Assembly: GCA_020024395.1 (NCBI GenBank)
Contig: JAHHTV010000065.1
Span: forward strand, 1-7,975
From: Anaerotignum sp.
GTDB taxonomy: Bacteria > Bacillota > Clostridia > Lachnospirales > Anaerotignaceae
Length of the DNA stretch: 7,975 nucleotides
Direction: 5' to 3'
Shown: in pieces, positions 7,381-7,975 of the stretch
Position numbering within the stretch: position 1 is the stretch's first letter
Layout of the letters: every line of letters begins with the position of its first letter
Notes under the pieces: model-generated
The model's database searches: none
Seen by the model: the letters and a program-made list of their open reading frames with translations, nothing else
What the model was told of the DNA's origin: nothing
Position numbers and translations under genes: made by a program

Positions 7381-7610
7381 GTGTGGATACAAAGGTGCAA
7401 GAGGCTCTGCCGTAAGGTATGCCTGAGGTGTTTTACCACCAAGATTAAGTGGTTTTTTGCAGGTTCGACTCCTGCTCCAAATTAGGGATTTGGTTTTGGA
7501 TAATGCCCTTAAAAGGCACTCACAGCTACTAGAAAAGACAAACGTGGCGTCGTAAAAAAGCGACAATACAGATGACGCCTTGCCGAAAATAGGATATCGC
7601 TTTTGTTTTT
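7381..7610 (+). ncRNA. Structured non-coding RNA with a tRNA-type T-arm (possibly raiA-motif-like)
   Basis: A run of compact hairpins fills about 230 bases without a gene. Hairpin 1 (7402-7424): AGGC/GCCT enclosing TGCC-GTAA-GGTA, a GNRA tetraloop. Hairpin 2 (7435-7453): ACCAC/GTGGT. Hairpin 3 (7459-7475): GCAGG-TTCGACT-CCTGC, a canonical tRNA T-arm with the TTCRANY loop. Hairpin 4 (7477-7493): CCAAAT/ATTTGG, one base after the T-arm. Hairpin 5 (7504-7518): TGCC/GGCA. Hairpin 6 (7546-7579): GGCGTC/GACGCC. The 3' part can also form AAAAGCGA (7556-7563) with TCGCTTTT (7597-7604), followed by GTTTTT, which could be a terminator. G/C content rises above the surrounding DNA. No D-arm, anticodon arm or CCA end of a tRNA is present, and tmRNA, RNase P and SRP RNA signatures are absent. 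Length and setting suggest the raiA-motif class known in Firmicutes and Actinobacteria; that name is from memory and weaker than the call of a structured RNA. Ends are approximate; no clear promoter was found. Confidence 0.65.
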
Positions 7611-7679
7611 ACAAAGCCAGAGTGACAGCTTCCGCTTTGTAAATAACACTGCTCAATGTTTTTGCCGCTTCATCTGTAT
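7566..7679. repeat. Perfect 10-bp inverted repeat joining the RNA's 3' part to the slipin leader
   Basis: ATACAGATGA (7566-7575) is the exact reverse complement of TCATCTGTAT (7670-7679). The left arm lies inside hairpin 6 of the proposed RNA and overlaps its 3' strand by two bases, so this pairing would compete with it. The right arm ends about 20 bases before the slipin ribosome site. Confidence 0.5.
7608..7643. repeat. Perfect 10-bp inverted repeat (hairpin) upstream of the slipin-like gene
   Basis: TTTACAAAGC (7608-7617) pairs perfectly with GCTTTGTAAA (7634-7643) around a 16-base loop. No T-run follows on the + strand and no T-run follows on the - strand, so it is not an ordinary terminator. 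It may be the last helix of the RNA or a leader structure of the next gene. Confidence 0.55.
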
Positions 7680-7699
7680 ACACGAATGTCATTTGAAAC

Positions 7700-7705
7700 A
7701 GGAGG
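7700..7705 (+). promoter_or_regulatory. Ribosome binding site of the slipin-like gene
   Basis: AGGAGG lies 8 bases before the ATG at 7714 and supports that start. I see no clear -35/-10 pair between 7644 and 7700, so the gene may be transcribed from further upstream, perhaps with the RNA. Confidence 0.8.
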
Positions 7706-7713
7706 TTATTTTT

Positions 7714-7975
7714 ATGAAAATTGTGATATTGGAACAACAAAGAGGATTGGTATTTCAAAATGGAAAATTGGAAAAAGTTTTAGAAACCGGAAAACATAAT
7801 ATCATCAATATGAATAAAAAAGTGGAAATATTGGATATGGAAAAACCATTGTATTCAGAATATTGCACATTGGAAACATTGTTGCAACAGCCACAAATTG
7901 CAAAACAGACCGTAATGGTAGAAGTCAAAGACCAAGAGGTTGCACTGCATTATGTGGACGGTCATTATTATGGAC
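7714..7975 (+). CDS. SPFH/band 7 (slipin-like) protein, N-terminal part (3' end outside window)
   Basis: The first 87 residues are visible; the gene runs off the window edge. The start, MKIVILEQQRGLVFQNGKLE, followed by KVLETGKHNI and then KKVEILDMEKP, follows the opening of slipin/band 7 proteins, where a beta-rich segment reads roughly 'E-x-RGL-V-x-x-GK-x-x-VL-x-PG' and leads into the SPFH domain. A second similar block, MVEVKDQEVALHYVDGHYYG, also fits this pattern. Such proteins form oligomeric scaffolds at membranes. No N-terminal transmembrane segment is seen, unlike classic stomatins, so this would be a soluble or peripherally bound form unless the anchor lies beyond the window. The ATG has a strong AGGAGG site. 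Codon use is like the rest of the window. The family call rests on a short stretch and is moderate; the specific role is unknown. Confidence 0.65.
   Translation, partial: MKIVILEQQRGLVFQNGKLEKVLETGKHNIINMNKKVEILDMEKPLYSEYCTLETLLQQPQIAKQTVMVEVKDQEVALHYVDGHYYG

Noticed and set aside
7391..7420. Lysine riboswitch, suggested by AGGTGCAAGAGG
   Set aside because: Only a few bases resemble the conserved start. The later conserved blocks of the lysine riboswitch are absent and the downstream gene is not related to lysine.
7381..7482. A complete tRNA gene ending in the T-arm at 7459-7475
   Set aside because: Bases 7382-7387 can pair only imperfectly with 7476-7481, and no proper D-arm or anticodon arm of normal size lies between. 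The span is about 100 bases and there is no CCA.
7300..7566. Open frames on the - strand across 7245-7566 (65 and 88 codons)
   Set aside because: They lack a credible ribosome binding site, have unnatural composition and cover the structured RNA region and the polC terminator.
7381..7610. tmRNA (ssrA), suggested by the GGTTCGACTCC T-arm
   Set aside because: The tmRNA 5' end with its G-rich acceptor strand and GGATTCGAC-like block is missing, no tag-peptide reading frame is seen and the 3' acceptor sequence does not fit.
1..7975. CRISPR arrays, insertion sequences, prophage genes or defence systems
   Set aside because: No repeated spacer pattern, transposase, integrase or defence-type protein is visible; all large genes are housekeeping or flavinylation genes with uniform base use.

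Overview
The window reads as chromosomal DNA from a low-GC Gram-positive bacterium, most likely an anaerobic member of the Firmicutes/Clostridia. The grounds are an A/T-rich third-position codon style throughout, strong AGGAGG-type ribosome binding sites, a PolC-type replicative polymerase (the Gram-positive form with an exonuclease inserted in its PHP domain), and an ispG-polC gene pair that is common in Clostridia. I cannot name the genus from sequence alone.

Layout, all genes on the + strand. Bases 1-393 are the 3' end of an M29-family metallo-aminopeptidase. A short intergenic region (394-493) holds a good sigma-A-type promoter for an apbE-like lipoprotein gene (494-1546, FAD:protein FMN transferase). 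A very small two-helix membrane protein gene follows (1570-1782). A clear hairpin with a short T-run (1790-1824) separates this pair from ispG (1845-2894, MEP isoprenoid pathway). ispG is followed 24 nt later by polC (2919-7253), a full-length 1444-residue DNA polymerase III alpha subunit ending in a clamp-binding tail. A terminator sits directly after the polC stop codon.

Bases 7292-7713 contain no convincing protein gene but much RNA-like structure. About 230 nt (roughly 7381-7610) form a run of compact hairpins, including one capped by a GUAA tetraloop and one that is a textbook tRNA-type T-arm (GCAGG-TTCGACT-CCTGC). No complete tRNA, tmRNA, RNase P RNA or SRP RNA is present. I interpret this as a structured non-coding RNA; a raiA-motif-like RNA is my best guess, to be tested by covariance-model search. 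Three further inverted repeats of 10-12 bp flank or overlap it.

The last 262 bases (7714-7975) are the 5' end of a gene for an SPFH/band 7 (slipin-like) protein, cut by the window edge.

Functionally the window mixes housekeeping genes (replication, isoprenoid synthesis, peptide turnover) with a flavinylation gene whose acceptor protein is not in view. The most interesting part is the RNA region between polC and the slipin-like gene.
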